Origin: Halostella salina
GTDB taxonomy: Archaea > Halobacteriota > Halobacteria > Halobacteriales > Natronoarchaeaceae
Length of the DNA: 64,000 nt
Direction: 5' to 3'
Assembly: GCF_003675855.1 (NCBI RefSeq)
Contig: NZ_RCIH01000007.1
Location: forward strand, 62,001-126,000
Below the pieces are notes generated by a model. That model was not told where the DNA came from and ran no database searches. It was given only the letters and a program-made list of their open reading frames with translations. Made by a program: the position numbers and the translations under genes. Shown here piece by piece: positions 41,443 to 50,683 of the stretch; the first letter of the stretch is position 1; each line of letters begins with the position of its first letter.

Positions 41443-42234
41443 CTACGCGTTGCCGGGGTACTCCGCGGCGAGCGCGTCGAGGAACTGGTGGTGTTCGACG
41501 GTGTGGGGTGCGGTCAGCGGCGAGACGCTCACGCGGCCCTCGGCGACGGCGCGGCGGTCCGTGCCCTCGGGGTCCGGCACGTCGCCCTCGGCCATGCGCT
41601 CCCAGATCCGGTCGTGGAGCGTGACGACGCCGTCGTCGCGGGTCGCGTCCATGTCGTACACGTGCGAGGGCCGGGTCACTTCCATCGGCGCGGGCGAGCC
41701 GTCCGGCATCGGCGCGTTGACGTTGAGGTAGTCGGCGGCGTCGAACACGCCCGCGCCGAGCGCCCCCTCCGCGAGGTGTCTGGTCGCGCGGACCGCCTCC
41801 GCGTAGTCGTCCGGATCGGGTTCGAACTCGGACCAGGTCACGTCGCCGACCGGGACGTACAGCGACGCGGCGATCGCCGGGACGCCGAAGAAAGCCGCCT
41901 CGACGGCGGCGCTGACCGTCCCCGAGCGTCCGAGGACGTACGCGCCGAGGTTCGCGCCGGTGTTACAGCCCGACACGACCAGATCCGGATACGGTCCGAG
42001 TTCCTGAAGGCCGGCGACCACGCAGTCAGCCGGCGTCCCCTCGACGGCGTAGCCGAGTTCGTGTTCGGTCACGCCGACCTCGTCGGACATGGCGCGGCCG
42101 ACCGCGCTCTGGTCGGTCGCGGGGGCGACGCCGGTGACGTTCCCCACGTCCGAGAGCGCGTCGTGGAGCGCGCGGAACCCGGGGCTGTCGATGCCGTCGT
42201 CGTTCGTCAGGAGGATCTCCGGCGGGTCGTCCAT
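41443..42234 (-). CDS. surE: 5'/3'-nucleotidase SurE
   Basis: The 263-residue protein has LLTNDDGIDSPGFRAL (metal-binding Asp-Asp), EGTPADCVVAGL, and VVSGCNTGANLGAYVLGRSG, where archaeal SurE has the Asn metal ligand. It dephosphorylates nucleoside monophosphates with a divalent metal. Length is typical. The gene downstream of it encodes the SelW-like protein; gene order suggests loose clustering and not a pathway. Confidence 0.96.
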   Translation of the reverse strand: MDDPPEILLTNDDGIDSPGFRALHDALSDVGNVTGVAPATDQSAVGRAMSDEVGVTEHELGYAVEGTPADCVVAGLQELGPYPDLVVSGCNTGANLGAYVLGRSGTVSAAVEAAFFGVPAIAASLYVPVGDVTWSEFEPDPDDYAEAVRATRHLAEGALGAGVFDAADYLNVNAPMPDGSPAPMEVTRPSHVYDMDATRDDGVVTLHDRIWERMAEGDVPDPEGTDRRAVAEGRVSVSPLTAPHTVEHHQFLDALAAEYPGNA

Positions 42235-42316
42235 GCGCTCCGACTAGGAGGCACGGGCGAAAAGCCCACCGCTTACCGCGACGTTCCCCCGCGTCGCGGG
42301 CAGACCGCTGGTTCGG

Positions 42317-43723
42317 CTACGGCGGCACGCGGTCGACGGTCGACTCCTCGTCGACGACGAGGTTGTACGCGCCCTCGTCGTCGTTCCACAGCGCCAGCAC
42401 ACCCTCCAGAATGACCAGATCGCCGTAGTCGGCCGTCGCGAGGTCGGCGTTCAGCGTCGTCTCCCGGGTCAGCACGGCGTAGTGGTCGACGGACTCGCTC
42501 CCGTCGCCGACGCGGAACAGGGGGTTGGCGTCGCCCTCGCTCAGGTCGTGGCTCAGCTTGATCGCCACGAGGTCGATGCGGTTCGGCACGTGGCGCTCCA
42601 TCTCGGCCATCTTCGCGAACCGGTCCGGGTCGGGGGCGAAGTCGTAGCGGCGTTCCCCGTCGGTCCGGAGGACGGCGTAGGAGAACTGGACGTCGGCGTT
42701 GACGAACTCGCCGGGGTCGTGTTCGGGGTCCGTCGCGGCGTCGTCCAGCCGGCGCTGGAACGGTGGAGTTGCCAGGTCCGGCTCGACCCTGAACGACCAG
42801 CCCTCGTCGCTCGGCTCCGCGCCGGGCCACAGCCGGACCGTCGGCGAGAACACGGTCGCGCGGTCCGTCAGCGAGCGCTCGACCTCGCGGAGTCCGATGC
42901 TCGTGTTCCGGTCGGCCGGCGCGAGCCCGACGAGCGACCCGTCGTCGGCGAGCGCGTCGAGGTAGCGCCGCGCGACGGCCTCGGGGTCGTCGAGTTCGGA
43001 GAGGACGTTGGCGAACAGCACGAGGTCGAACTCGCCGTCGGGATCGAACGCCTCCGCCCGCTCCCGGTGGACGGTCGCGTGGAAGTTCCGCCCCGTCCCG
43101 TCGAGCAGTCGCTCCAGCACGTCGGCGGCGTCGCTCGGCTCGACGGCGTGGTACTCCACGAGCGCGTCGTCGGGCAGGAAGTCGTGGAGCCCGAGCGCCG
43201 GCCCGCCGGTGCCCGCGCCCACGTCCAGCACGCGGAGTTTGCGAGGGAGCAGGTCTGCCTCGCCCAGTTCGGCCAGCACGTACTGGACGGCGGCGTAGTA
43301 GTCGGGCAGGTGGTAGATGGCGTAGCCAAGCGCCGCCCGTTCGTCGTATTCGACGGGGTGCTGTCGGTAGTAGGCGTCCTTGAGCCGGCGGATCGTCTCC
43401 CGGAGTTCGTCGCCGCGCTCGCCGGCGTGCCAGTCCGCGCCGTACCGCTCGACGAGGAGGTCGTCGAGCGCCCCGGCGTACGACTCCGGGAACGCCTCGA
43501 CGCCGCGGAACGTCGGCCGGACCGCGCCGTCCGCGACCGGCACGAACGTGCCGTCCTCGCGCTCGACTAGCCCCAGGTCGAACGCCTCCTCGCGGAGGAT
43601 CCGCCGAACGACCGCGGGGTGGGGCTGGCCCTCGACGTACTCGCAGACCTCCTCGGGGTCGACCGGCCGGACGTTCCGCAGGTACTTCGCGTTCGACCGG
43701 ACGGCCTCGCGGCGGTCGGTCAT
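42317..43723 (-). CDS. Rsm22-like methyltransferase
   Basis: The 468-residue protein has an N-terminal helical domain (about 1-150), then a Rossmann methyltransferase core with motif [19 protein letters not shown] and [20 protein letters not shown]. The combination matches the Rsm22 family, thought to act in ribosome small subunit assembly. The C-terminal 100 residues, including [20 protein letters not shown], form an additional beta-rich region. No iron-sulfur Cys motif like that of mitochondrial Rsm22 is visible. It overlaps tyrA upstream by ATGA. Confidence 0.83.
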   Translation of the reverse strand: MTDRREAVRSNAKYLRNVRPVDPEEVCEYVEGQPHPAVVRRILREEAFDLGLVEREDGTFVPVADGAVRPTFRGVEAFPESYAGALDDLLVERYGADWHAGERGDELRETIRRLKDAYYRQHPVEYDERAALGYAIYHLPDYYAAVQYVLAELGEADLLPRKLRVLDVGAGTGGPALGLHDFLPDDALVEYHAVEPSDAADVLERLLDGTGRNFHATVHRERAEAFDPDGEFDLVLFANVLSELDDPEAVARRYLDALADDGSLVGLAPADRNTSIGLREVERSLTDRATVFSPTVRLWPGAEPSDEGWSFRVEPDLATPPFQRRLDDAATDPEHDPGEFVNADVQFSYAVLRTDGERRYDFAPDPDRFAKMAEMERHVPNRIDLVAIKLSHDLSEGDANPLFRVGDGSESVDHYAVLTRETTLNADLATADYGDLVILEGVLALWNDDEGAYNLVVDEESTVDRVPP

Positions 43724-44469
43724 GGCTCCCCCTCCGAGTCGGCGGCCTCGCCAGCAGCCTCGTACAGCGCCGCGAACTCGTCGCCGTCGGCCTCGGCGAT
43801 CCGGCGGGCGGCGTCGGCGACGGCGTCGGCCCCGTCGAACGTCGCCTGTATCTCCGCGTACACTCCCGGCTCGTTCCCAGTCACCTGCCCGACGAGGTCG
43901 AGCAGGCCCTCGTGCACGGGCGTTCGGAGGCCCGCCGGCACGTCGTCGGCCGCGAGCGCGAACGCGAGCACGGCGGCGTGGGCGCTCGCCTGGACGGACT
44001 CCATCGCGGCGTCGTGCTCGGCCGGCGTGGTCTCGTACACCTCGTTGCCGGCAGCCGCGAGGTCGGCGAGGACGGCGTCGGTGGTTGGTCCACCCGCGTC
44101 GACCACCGCGGCGACGTTGCCGGGCGCGTTCCCCGGCGCGAACATCGGGTGCAGGCTCGCCCGCTCGGCGTCGGGCGCGTGCTCGGCCATCGCCGCGACC
44201 GGCCCGGCCATGACGCCCGTCACGTCGAACACCGCCCGCGTCGCACGCGGGGCGTGCTCGGCGATCGCCGCCTCGGCAGCGGAGATCGGCACGGCGACAC
44301 AGACCGCGTCGAACCGACCGTCGGCGTCGAGCGGGACCGCGCGCCCGCCGACCGCCCCGGCCGCCGCGTCGGCGGCCGCCGCGTCGGCGTCGGCGAAGGC
44401 GACGTCGGCGTCCACGGTCCGGGCGAACCAGCGACCCATCGCGCCAGCGCCGACGACCAGCGTCTCCAT
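43720..44469 (-). CDS. tyrA: Prephenate dehydrogenase
   Basis: The 249-residue protein starts at ATG 44469 with a dinucleotide-binding loop, [18 protein letters not shown]. The [21 protein letters not shown] and [16 protein letters not shown] blocks match TyrA, including the catalytic His region of prephenate dehydrogenases. The enzyme makes hydroxyphenylpyruvate for tyrosine. Genes for shikimate steps (aroA, aroC) lie nearby. It is first in a two-gene unit with the Rsm22-like gene. Confidence 0.9.
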   Translation of the reverse strand: METLVVGAGAMGRWFARTVDADVAFADADAAAADAAAGAVGGRAVPLDADGRFDAVCVAVPISAAEAAIAEHAPRATRAVFDVTGVMAGPVAAMAEHAPDAERASLHPMFAPGNAPGNVAAVVDAGGPTTDAVLADLAAAGNEVYETTPAEHDAAMESVQASAHAAVLAFALAADDVPAGLRTPVHEGLLDLVGQVTGNEPGVYAEIQATFDGADAVADAARRIAEADGDEFAALYEAAGEAADSEGEP

Positions 44470-44568
44470 GGCGATGTCATAGGCCCGCACGGTCCTAAAA
44501 GGGGTTCGATCAGCGGGCCGGCGCTAGGGGTTTGGCCGTTCAGACGGACGGACTGCGGTGCCGGCGGC

Positions 44569-45744
44569 TCAGTCGACGACCAGTTCCTTCTCGTAGTCGA
44601 CGAGGTTCTCGTAGCCGTCCTCGGTGACGACGACGAAGTCCTCGATCCGGACGCCGCCGACCTCGGGGTCGTACAGGCCCGGCTCGACCGTTATCACATG
44701 GCCGGGTTCGAGTTCGCCGCCGTTGGGGGAGACGGTCGGGAGTTCGTGGACGTCGAGGCCGATCCCGTGGCCGGTGCCGTGGATGAACCCCGTCTCGGCC
44801 GCCTCGTCGCTCCGGAGGGTCGGGTAGCCCGCGTCCTCGTACACGTCACAGACGGCGTCGTGGACGTCCTCGCCCGTCACGCCGGGCTCGATGGCGTCGA
44901 ACGCCGCCTCCTGAGCGTCCAGCGTGACCTCGTAGTAGTCCCGCACCGCGTCGGACGGCTCGCCCTTCACGAACGTCCGGGTCATGTCGGCGTGGTAGTT
45001 GCTCGCCTTGTCCCGGGGGAAGATGTCGACGACGATCGTCTCGTCGGCCCGGAGCGGCCCGCTGCCGCGGTCGTGGGGGTCGGCCGCGTCCGCGCCGCAG
45101 GCGACGATCGTCTCGTCCAGCGCGCAGCCGTGGCGCAGCAGCGTCACCTCTATCTCCTCGGTCACGCGCTCGCTGGTCAGCGGCTCGCCGTCGTGGACGA
45201 GCGTGCCGTCCTCGACGTCCGCCGCGGCGATGAGCTCCTCGGCGGCGGCCATCGCGGCCTCGTTGGCACGCTGTGCGGTCCGAATGTGGTCGACCTCCTC
45301 GTCGGTTTTGACCGCCCGTATCTCTGTGATCACGTCGTCGGTCTCCGGCACCACGTCGACGCCGAGGTCCCGGAGCGTGTCGGCCATCGCGACGGGGAAG
45401 TCCTCGGGGACGGCGACGCGCTCGACGCCGTGGTCGGCGAGGAACGCGGCGCGCGTCCGGCAGCCTCCCTCGTGCTTACCGTACTCCTCGACGTTCGCCC
45501 GGGCGTCGTACTCGGCGAGGCGGGCGACGCTGTCGGCCCGGCTCTCCGAGACCGCACGGCCGTACTCCAGCCCGGAGACGAGCAGGTGGGTGCCGTCGGG
45601 CGTGTACAGCGTCGTGAACGGGTCGGGCGCGCCGAACCCGGCGAGGTAGAGCTGGTCGGACTCGTCGCCGTCCGCGAAGATCAGGTAGCCGTCCGCGTCG
45701 ACGTCCGCGAGGTGCGCGTCGAGGTCGGAGAGGTCCGGTTCCAT
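44569..45744 (-). CDS. M24 family metallopeptidase (Xaa-Pro peptidase-like)
   Basis: The 391-residue protein starts at ATG 45744. The N-terminal creatinase-like domain (about 1-150) precedes a pita-bread catalytic domain with all metal ligands: Asp in [17 protein letters not shown] (two Asp), His in [15 protein letters not shown], Glu in [11 protein letters not shown] and Glu in [10 protein letters not shown]. It resembles prolidase/Xaa-Pro aminopeptidases, which cut N-terminal residues before proline. It is divergent from aroA. Confidence 0.93.
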   Translation of the reverse strand: MEPDLSDLDAHLADVDADGYLIFADGDESDQLYLAGFGAPDPFTTLYTPDGTHLLVSGLEYGRAVSESRADSVARLAEYDARANVEEYGKHEGGCRTRAAFLADHGVERVAVPEDFPVAMADTLRDLGVDVVPETDDVITEIRAVKTDEEVDHIRTAQRANEAAMAAAEELIAAADVEDGTLVHDGEPLTSERVTEEIEVTLLRHGCALDETIVACGADAADPHDRGSGPLRADETIVVDIFPRDKASNYHADMTRTFVKGEPSDAVRDYYEVTLDAQEAAFDAIEPGVTGEDVHDAVCDVYEDAGYPTLRSDEAAETGFIHGTGHGIGLDVHELPTVSPNGGELEPGHVITVEPGLYDPEVGGVRIEDFVVVTEDGYENLVDYEKELVVD

Positions 45745-45870
45745 GCGGTTCCCTGCGGGAGGAACCCACAAAACGTGACTGGTTTCCCCGCGGGGGTTGC
45801 CGGCGTCGGCCGCCGCGCCAGCGCTGCCGCCTCCGGTAGCCTGATACCGGTGCGGGGAAACTGCCCGTCC

Positions 45871-47163
45871 ATGAACGTCACCGTCTCCCAGTCGGCAGTC
45901 ACGGGGGTCGCCCGCGCGCCGCCGTCGAAGAGCTACACGCACCGCGCCGTCCTCGCCGCCGGCTACGCCGACGAGGCGACGGTTCGGGACCCCCTCTGGA
46001 GCGCCGACACCCGGGCGACGGCCCGCGCCGTGGAGGCGTTCGGCGGAACGGTCGAGCGGACCGGCGGCGAACTCGCGGTCGCGGGCTTTGCCGGCCGCCC
46101 CGACGTGCCCGACGACGTGATCGACTGCGCCAACAGCGGGACGACGATGCGGCTCGTCACCGCCGCCGCGGCGCTGGCCGACGGCGCGACGGTGCTCACC
46201 GGCGACGGGTCGCTACGGTCCCGCCCCCAGGGGCCGCTGCTGGACGCGGTCGAACAGCTCGGCGGGCGCGCCGAGAGCACGCGCGGCAACGGGCAGGCCC
46301 CGCTCGTCGTCGGCGGCCCCGTCGACGGCGGCACCGTCTCGATCCCCGGCGACGTGTCCTCGCAGTACGTCACCGCCCTCCTGATGGCCGGCGCGGTCAC
46401 CGACGAGGGGATCGCGGTCGACCTCGAAACCGAACTGAAGTCCGCGCCGTACGTCGACATCACCGTCGAGGTGCTCGACGACTTCGGCGTCGACGCCGAA
46501 CGGACCGCGGACGGCTTTCGCGTCGACGGCGGGCAGTCGTACGCCCCCACGGGCGGCGAGTACCGCGTCCCCGGCGACTTCTCGTCGATGTCGTACCTGC
46601 TCGCCGCCGGCGCGGTCGCCGCCGAGGACGGGATCCGGGTCGAGGGGGCACGCCCGAGCGCACAGGGCGACAGCGCCATCGTCGACGTGCTGGCGGACAT
46701 GGGCGCGTCGGTCGACTGGGACCGCGACGAAGGGGTCATCGAAATCGAGCAGTCGGCCCTCTCCGGGACGACGGTCGGCGTCGGCGACACGCCCGACCTG
46801 CTCCCAACCATCGCGGCGCTGGGCGCGGTCGCGGACGGCGACACCCGCATCGTCGACTGCGAGCACGTCCGCTACAAGGAGACCGACCGCGTCAGCGCGA
46901 TGGCCGAGGAACTCGAAACGCTGGGCGCGTCGGTGACCGAGAAACGGGACGAACTGGTCGTCCACGGCGGCGACTCCGACCTCGTCGGCGCGACCGTCGA
47001 CGGCCGGGCCGACCACCGGATCGTCATGTCGCTGGCCGTCGCCGGGCTGGTCGCCGACGGCGAGACCACGATCCGCGGCGGCGAGCACGTCGACGTGTCG
47101 TTCCCCGGCTTCTTCGACGTGCTGGAGGGGCTCGGTGCGCCGGTGCAGCGGCACGACGAGTGA
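45871..47163 (+). CDS. aroA: 3-phosphoshikimate 1-carboxyvinyltransferase (EPSP synthase)
   Basis: The 430-residue enzyme starts at ATG 45871. The open frame continues upstream to 43912 but only as the shadow of the minus-strand peptidase and tyrA. EPSP synthase motifs are [32 protein letters not shown], the [15 protein letters not shown] shikimate phosphate site and [15 protein letters not shown]. It joins shikimate 3-phosphate to PEP. Together with aroC and tyrA it forms a loose aromatic-biosynthesis cluster. Confidence 0.97.
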   Translation: MNVTVSQSAVTGVARAPPSKSYTHRAVLAAGYADEATVRDPLWSADTRATARAVEAFGGTVERTGGELAVAGFAGRPDVPDDVIDCANSGTTMRLVTAAAALADGATVLTGDGSLRSRPQGPLLDAVEQLGGRAESTRGNGQAPLVVGGPVDGGTVSIPGDVSSQYVTALLMAGAVTDEGIAVDLETELKSAPYVDITVEVLDDFGVDAERTADGFRVDGGQSYAPTGGEYRVPGDFSSMSYLLAAGAVAAEDGIRVEGARPSAQGDSAIVDVLADMGASVDWDRDEGVIEIEQSALSGTTVGVGDTPDLLPTIAALGAVADGDTRIVDCEHVRYKETDRVSAMAEELETLGASVTEKRDELVVHGGDSDLVGATVDGRADHRIVMSLAVAGLVADGETTIRGGEHVDVSFPGFFDVLEGLGAPVQRHDE

Positions 47164-47235
47164 CGACGCCGACGGTGTGTCAGTCGTTACCGCAGGACCG
47201 GCAACTACTTTGTCCGCTCTCACGACCCCATCGAT

Positions 47236-48489
47236 ATGCTCCGCGAGTCAGTCGAGCGACGGCTCCGGGACGACCACGGCGAGGACGGCTTCCTCTTTCC
47301 GGCGTACGAGGACTACTGCTTCGCGAACGTCCCGCACACCGTCGCCTCGCTACTGGGTGCCGACACCGGACGGTCGCTCCCGGCCGATGTCTTCGACGGC
47401 GTCGACACCACGGGGATCGACACCGTCGTCGTCGCGCTCGTCGACGGCTTCGGCCTCGACGGCTGGAAGCGCCACCACGGTGACACCGAGTTCCTCGCCC
47501 GCATCACCGAGCGCGGCGTCGTGACGCCGCTGACTTCCATCTACCCCTCCGAAACCGCCGCCGCGGTCACGACGTTTCACACCGGCCGTCTCCCCGCCGA
47601 ACACGGCGTGATCGGCTGGAACGTGTACGAGCCGACGGTCGACGAGGCGTTCGAGGCGCTCCCGTTCCGGACGAAGGCGGGGAACGAGCCGACCGGACTA
47701 ACCCGCGACGACGTGGCCGACGCCGAGCCGCTGTACCCCGAGCTGGCCGACGCCGGCATCGAGTCGACGCTGGTCGACCCCCACGCCGCCCAGCAGTCGA
47801 GCGTCCGGGAGCGCCCCTACGAGAGCCTCGACGAGGTCGGCCCGAAACTCCGTGACGCGGTCGAATCCGCCGATCCGCCGTCGTACGTGTTCACCTACGT
47901 CCCACACGTCGACCACGCGGCCCACGCCGAGGGCACCGACTCCGCGACCTACGACGAGACGGTCGCGGCAGTCTGCGAGCAGCTCCAGGCGGGCCTCGTC
48001 GACGGACTCGACGGCACGGCGGCGGAGAACACGCTCCTCCTCGTCACCGCCGACCACGGCCACGTCGACACCGACCCCGAGCGCAACGTCGACCTCTCGG
48101 CGGTCGACGGCGTCGGTGACTCGCTCCGCCAGCACGCCGACGGCACGCCGATCCGGATCTCGGGGAGTCCGCGGAACGTCCACCTCCAGCTTCGGCCGGA
48201 CCGCGTGACGGCAGTCCGGGACGACCTGAACGCTACCCTCGACGCCCGCGTGTTCACCCGCGATGCGGCGCTGAACCGCGGCCTGTTCGGCGACGCGGAG
48301 GCGTCCGAGACGTTCTGCCGCCGCTGCGGCGACCTCGTGCTCACGCACCGCGATCTGGGCACCTGGTGGGGGGACGCCGAACCCGGCGAACTCGACCTCG
48401 TCGGGATGCACGGCGGGCTCCACCCCCACGAGATGCTGGTCCCGTTCGCGGCGGTGCGGCTCGCTGAACTCCACGATGGAGACGCGTGA
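47236..48489 (+). CDS. Alkaline phosphatase superfamily phosphodiesterase/nucleotide pyrophosphatase
   Basis: The 417-residue protein has the metal-binding start VVVALVDGFGLDGWKRHHGD, the nucleophile Thr/Ser region TSIYPSETAAAVTTFHTGRL and PAEHGVIGWN. The metal ligands YVPHVDHAAHAEGTD and LLLVTADHGHVD follow. This is the type I phosphodiesterase/nucleotide pyrophosphatase fold. The substrate (nucleotide or phosphonate) is unclear. It sits between aroA and aroC on the same strand but no functional link is evident. Confidence 0.9.
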   Translation: MLRESVERRLRDDHGEDGFLFPAYEDYCFANVPHTVASLLGADTGRSLPADVFDGVDTTGIDTVVVALVDGFGLDGWKRHHGDTEFLARITERGVVTPLTSIYPSETAAAVTTFHTGRLPAEHGVIGWNVYEPTVDEAFEALPFRTKAGNEPTGLTRDDVADAEPLYPELADAGIESTLVDPHAAQQSSVRERPYESLDEVGPKLRDAVESADPPSYVFTYVPHVDHAAHAEGTDSATYDETVAAVCEQLQAGLVDGLDGTAAENTLLLVTADHGHVDTDPERNVDLSAVDGVGDSLRQHADGTPIRISGSPRNVHLQLRPDRVTAVRDDLNATLDARVFTRDAALNRGLFGDAEASETFCRRCGDLVLTHRDLGTWWGDAEPGELDLVGMHGGLHPHEMLVPFAAVRLAELHDGDA

Positions 48490-48594
48490 TACCCCTGGTT
48501 CGTGTGGGCGACGCGCTCGATCCGTGCCTCCTGCGTCCGCCCGTTCTTGCACGTACTGCAACATTCAAATGCCAGGGGACCCGACCGGCGGACA

Positions 48595-49746
48595 ATGAAC
48601 GGCAACAGCTTCGGTCGCCTCTTCCAGGTGACCACCTTCGGCGAGAGCCACGGCGAGGCGATGGGCGTCACCGTCAGTGGCTGCCCCGCCGGCCTCGAGC
48701 TCTCCGAGGAGGACATCCAAGCGGATCTCGACCGCCGCAAGCCCGGCCAGTCGATGATCTCCACCAGTCGCGGCGAACCCGACGACGTCTCGATCAAGAG
48801 CGGCCTGCAGGACGGCTACACGACGGGCACGCCCATCGGGATGGTCATCCAGAACAAGGACGCCCGCTCGGGCAAGTACGAACCGTTCGTCACCGCACCG
48901 CGCCCCTCCCACGGCGACTTCACCTACTCCGCGAAGTTCGGCACGCGAAACTGGGGCGGCGGCGGCCGCTCGTCGGCCCGCGAAACCGTCAACTGGGTCG
49001 CCGCCGGCGCGATCGCAAAGAAACTGCTCGCCCGCGAGGGCGTCGAACTCAAGGCCCACGTCAACCAGATCGGCGACATCGAGGCCCCCGAGGTCTCCTT
49101 CGAGCAGATCAAGGACCACTCCGAGGAGAACGACGTGCGCTGTGCCCATCCAGAGACCGCCGAGCGGATGCAGGAGCGCATCGAGGCGTATCAGGAGGAA
49201 GGCGACTCCATCGGCGGCAGCATCTACTTCGAGGCCCGCGGCGTCCCCCGCGGTCTCGGTGCGCCCCGGTTCGACTCTATCGAAGCCCGCCTCGGACAGG
49301 CGATGCTCTCCGTCCCCGCGACGACCGCATTCGAGTTCGGTCTCGGCCGCGAAGCCCGGGAGTACACCGGCTACGAGCGCAACGACCACTGGGAGTTCGG
49401 CGAAGACGATGAGCCTGTGCCGGCGGAGAACGACCACGGCGGCCTCCAGGGCGGCATCACCACCGGCGAACCCATCTACGGCGAGGTGACGCTGCACGCA
49501 CCGACCTCGATTCCCAAGTCGCAGCATACGGTCGACTGGGAAACCGGCGAGGAGAAAGAGGAACAGGTCATCGGCCGCCACGACCCCGTGCTCCCGCCCC
49601 GTGGCGTCCCCGTCGTCGAGGCCATGCTCGCGCTGACGCTCGTCGACTTCATGCTGCTCGGCGGTCGGATCAACCCGGACCGCGTCGACGGCGACGTGGG
49701 CGAGTACGATACCGACTACCACCCGAGCAGTCCGCGGAACGAGTGA
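48595..49746 (+). CDS. aroC: Chorismate synthase
   Basis: The 383-residue enzyme starts at ATG 48595 (MNGNSFGRLFQV). Family signatures GESHGEAMGVTVSGCPAG, RPSHGDFTYSAKFGTRNWGG and GGRSSARETVNWVAAGAIAK are complete. It turns EPSP into chorismate with reduced flavin. An acidic middle region (EDDEPVPAENDHGGLQGG) retains the active-site context. The upstream open frame has no family resemblance. It is convergent with the downstream gene, the stops one base apart. Confidence 0.97.
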   Translation: MNGNSFGRLFQVTTFGESHGEAMGVTVSGCPAGLELSEEDIQADLDRRKPGQSMISTSRGEPDDVSIKSGLQDGYTTGTPIGMVIQNKDARSGKYEPFVTAPRPSHGDFTYSAKFGTRNWGGGGRSSARETVNWVAAGAIAKKLLAREGVELKAHVNQIGDIEAPEVSFEQIKDHSEENDVRCAHPETAERMQERIEAYQEEGDSIGGSIYFEARGVPRGLGAPRFDSIEARLGQAMLSVPATTAFEFGLGREAREYTGYERNDHWEFGEDDEPVPAENDHGGLQGGITTGEPIYGEVTLHAPTSIPKSQHTVDWETGEEKEEQVIGRHDPVLPPRGVPVVEAMLALTLVDFMLLGGRINPDRVDGDVGEYDTDYHPSSPRNE

Positions 49747-49747
49747 A

Positions 49748-50683
49748 CTAGCGCCGGACCAGTCGGACCGCCAGCAGGAGGGTGACTAGCCCACCTGCGG
49801 CGACGATAGCGTAGTCGAGCGTGGTGTGTTCCTCGTTTGCCTCGATTTGCTGCTCGACCGATTCGTTCTCGTAGTGATACGTCTGGTTTCGGCTCCAGTG
49901 CGGTTCGATCGGTTCGTACGTTCGGTTGTACACAGCGAGTTCACCGTCGACTCGGCCGACGAACTCGCGCTGATCGAAGCCTTCCTCGGCTACCGAGAGG
50001 TTCCCGTAGTGTAACCGCACCTCACCCGCGATGAGTGTATCCGGGTCCTCTTCCAATGGGACCAGTCTCGTAGTGTCGTTCTGTGGCGCGGCGTTTGCTA
50101 CCCTGCGGCTGTACGTCGTCTCGCGGGTGTTCACGATGATGATCGAACTGTACAGTTGCTTCGCCGGGTTCTCCACGGCCACTCTGACTGCTGTCGTCTG
50201 TTCACCGTACACCTTTGCCTCGACGAGTTCGATGTCTGTGATTCGGGGAGTCGGGACCCCCGGAGAGTTAGAGGCGTCTATTTCCCGTGTGAAATTGAAC
50301 TTTGTTGTAGCATTGTACGCGATGAATTCGACTGTGTGGTTATCTTGCATCGCGTCTATACTGTTCGACACGTTCCAAGATCTGTTCCAGGTTTCACCAG
50401 AGGCGAGCTCAAGTGTTCGATGTTGATTGGTCTGATCATCTACATCTATATAAAAACTCGCGGGCTGTTTGAAGTCATTCGAGTTCTCCGCGAAGACATG
50501 GATTTTATTTTCTGTGCTATCAAATCTAACTTTGTAATTAATCCCATTCCCAGATGTGAGGTTTTCAGTCTCGTTTATTGGATCGGGGTTGACAAGATCT
50601 GTAGCTGTGCTGGGGACGGCTACGAAGGCCGCACTGATCCCAAGCAATAATACACCAACCACTGCGTAGTGTATCCGGTTCAT
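49748..50683 (-). CDS. Type I membrane surface protein rich in N-glycosylation sequons, unknown family
   Basis: The 311-residue protein has an N-terminal signal (YAVVGVLLLGISAAFVAVP) and a C-terminal helix (YAIVAAGGLVTLLLAVRL) ending in VRR, so its body faces outside. The body is beta-rich; the TDIELVEAKVYGEQTTAVRV segment looks like an Ig-type domain. It contains 12 N-X-S/T sequons (for example NET, NLT, NRS, NVS, NHT, NAT). No family is recognised. The start overlaps the stop of the PKD-protein gene (ATGA, 50680-50683), so it is the second gene of an operon. Much of the gene has GC near 40-45%, far below the surroundings. Confidence 0.75.
   Translation of the reverse strand: MNRIHYAVVGVLLLGISAAFVAVPSTATDLVNPDPINETENLTSGNGINYKVRFDSTENKIHVFAENSNDFKQPASFYIDVDDQTNQHRTLELASGETWNRSWNVSNSIDAMQDNHTVEFIAYNATTKFNFTREIDASNSPGVPTPRITDIELVEAKVYGEQTTAVRVAVENPAKQLYSSIIIVNTRETTYSRRVANAAPQNDTTRLVPLEEDPDTLIAGEVRLHYGNLSVAEEGFDQREFVGRVDGELAVYNRTYEPIEPHWSRNQTYHYENESVEQQIEANEEHTTLDYAIVAAGGLVTLLLAVRLVRR

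Noticed and set aside
43912-45870. Extension of the aroA frame by 650 codons upstream
   Set aside because: This part lies opposite the M24 peptidase and tyrA and its translation is basic and non-haloarchaeal. EPSP synthase begins at 45871.
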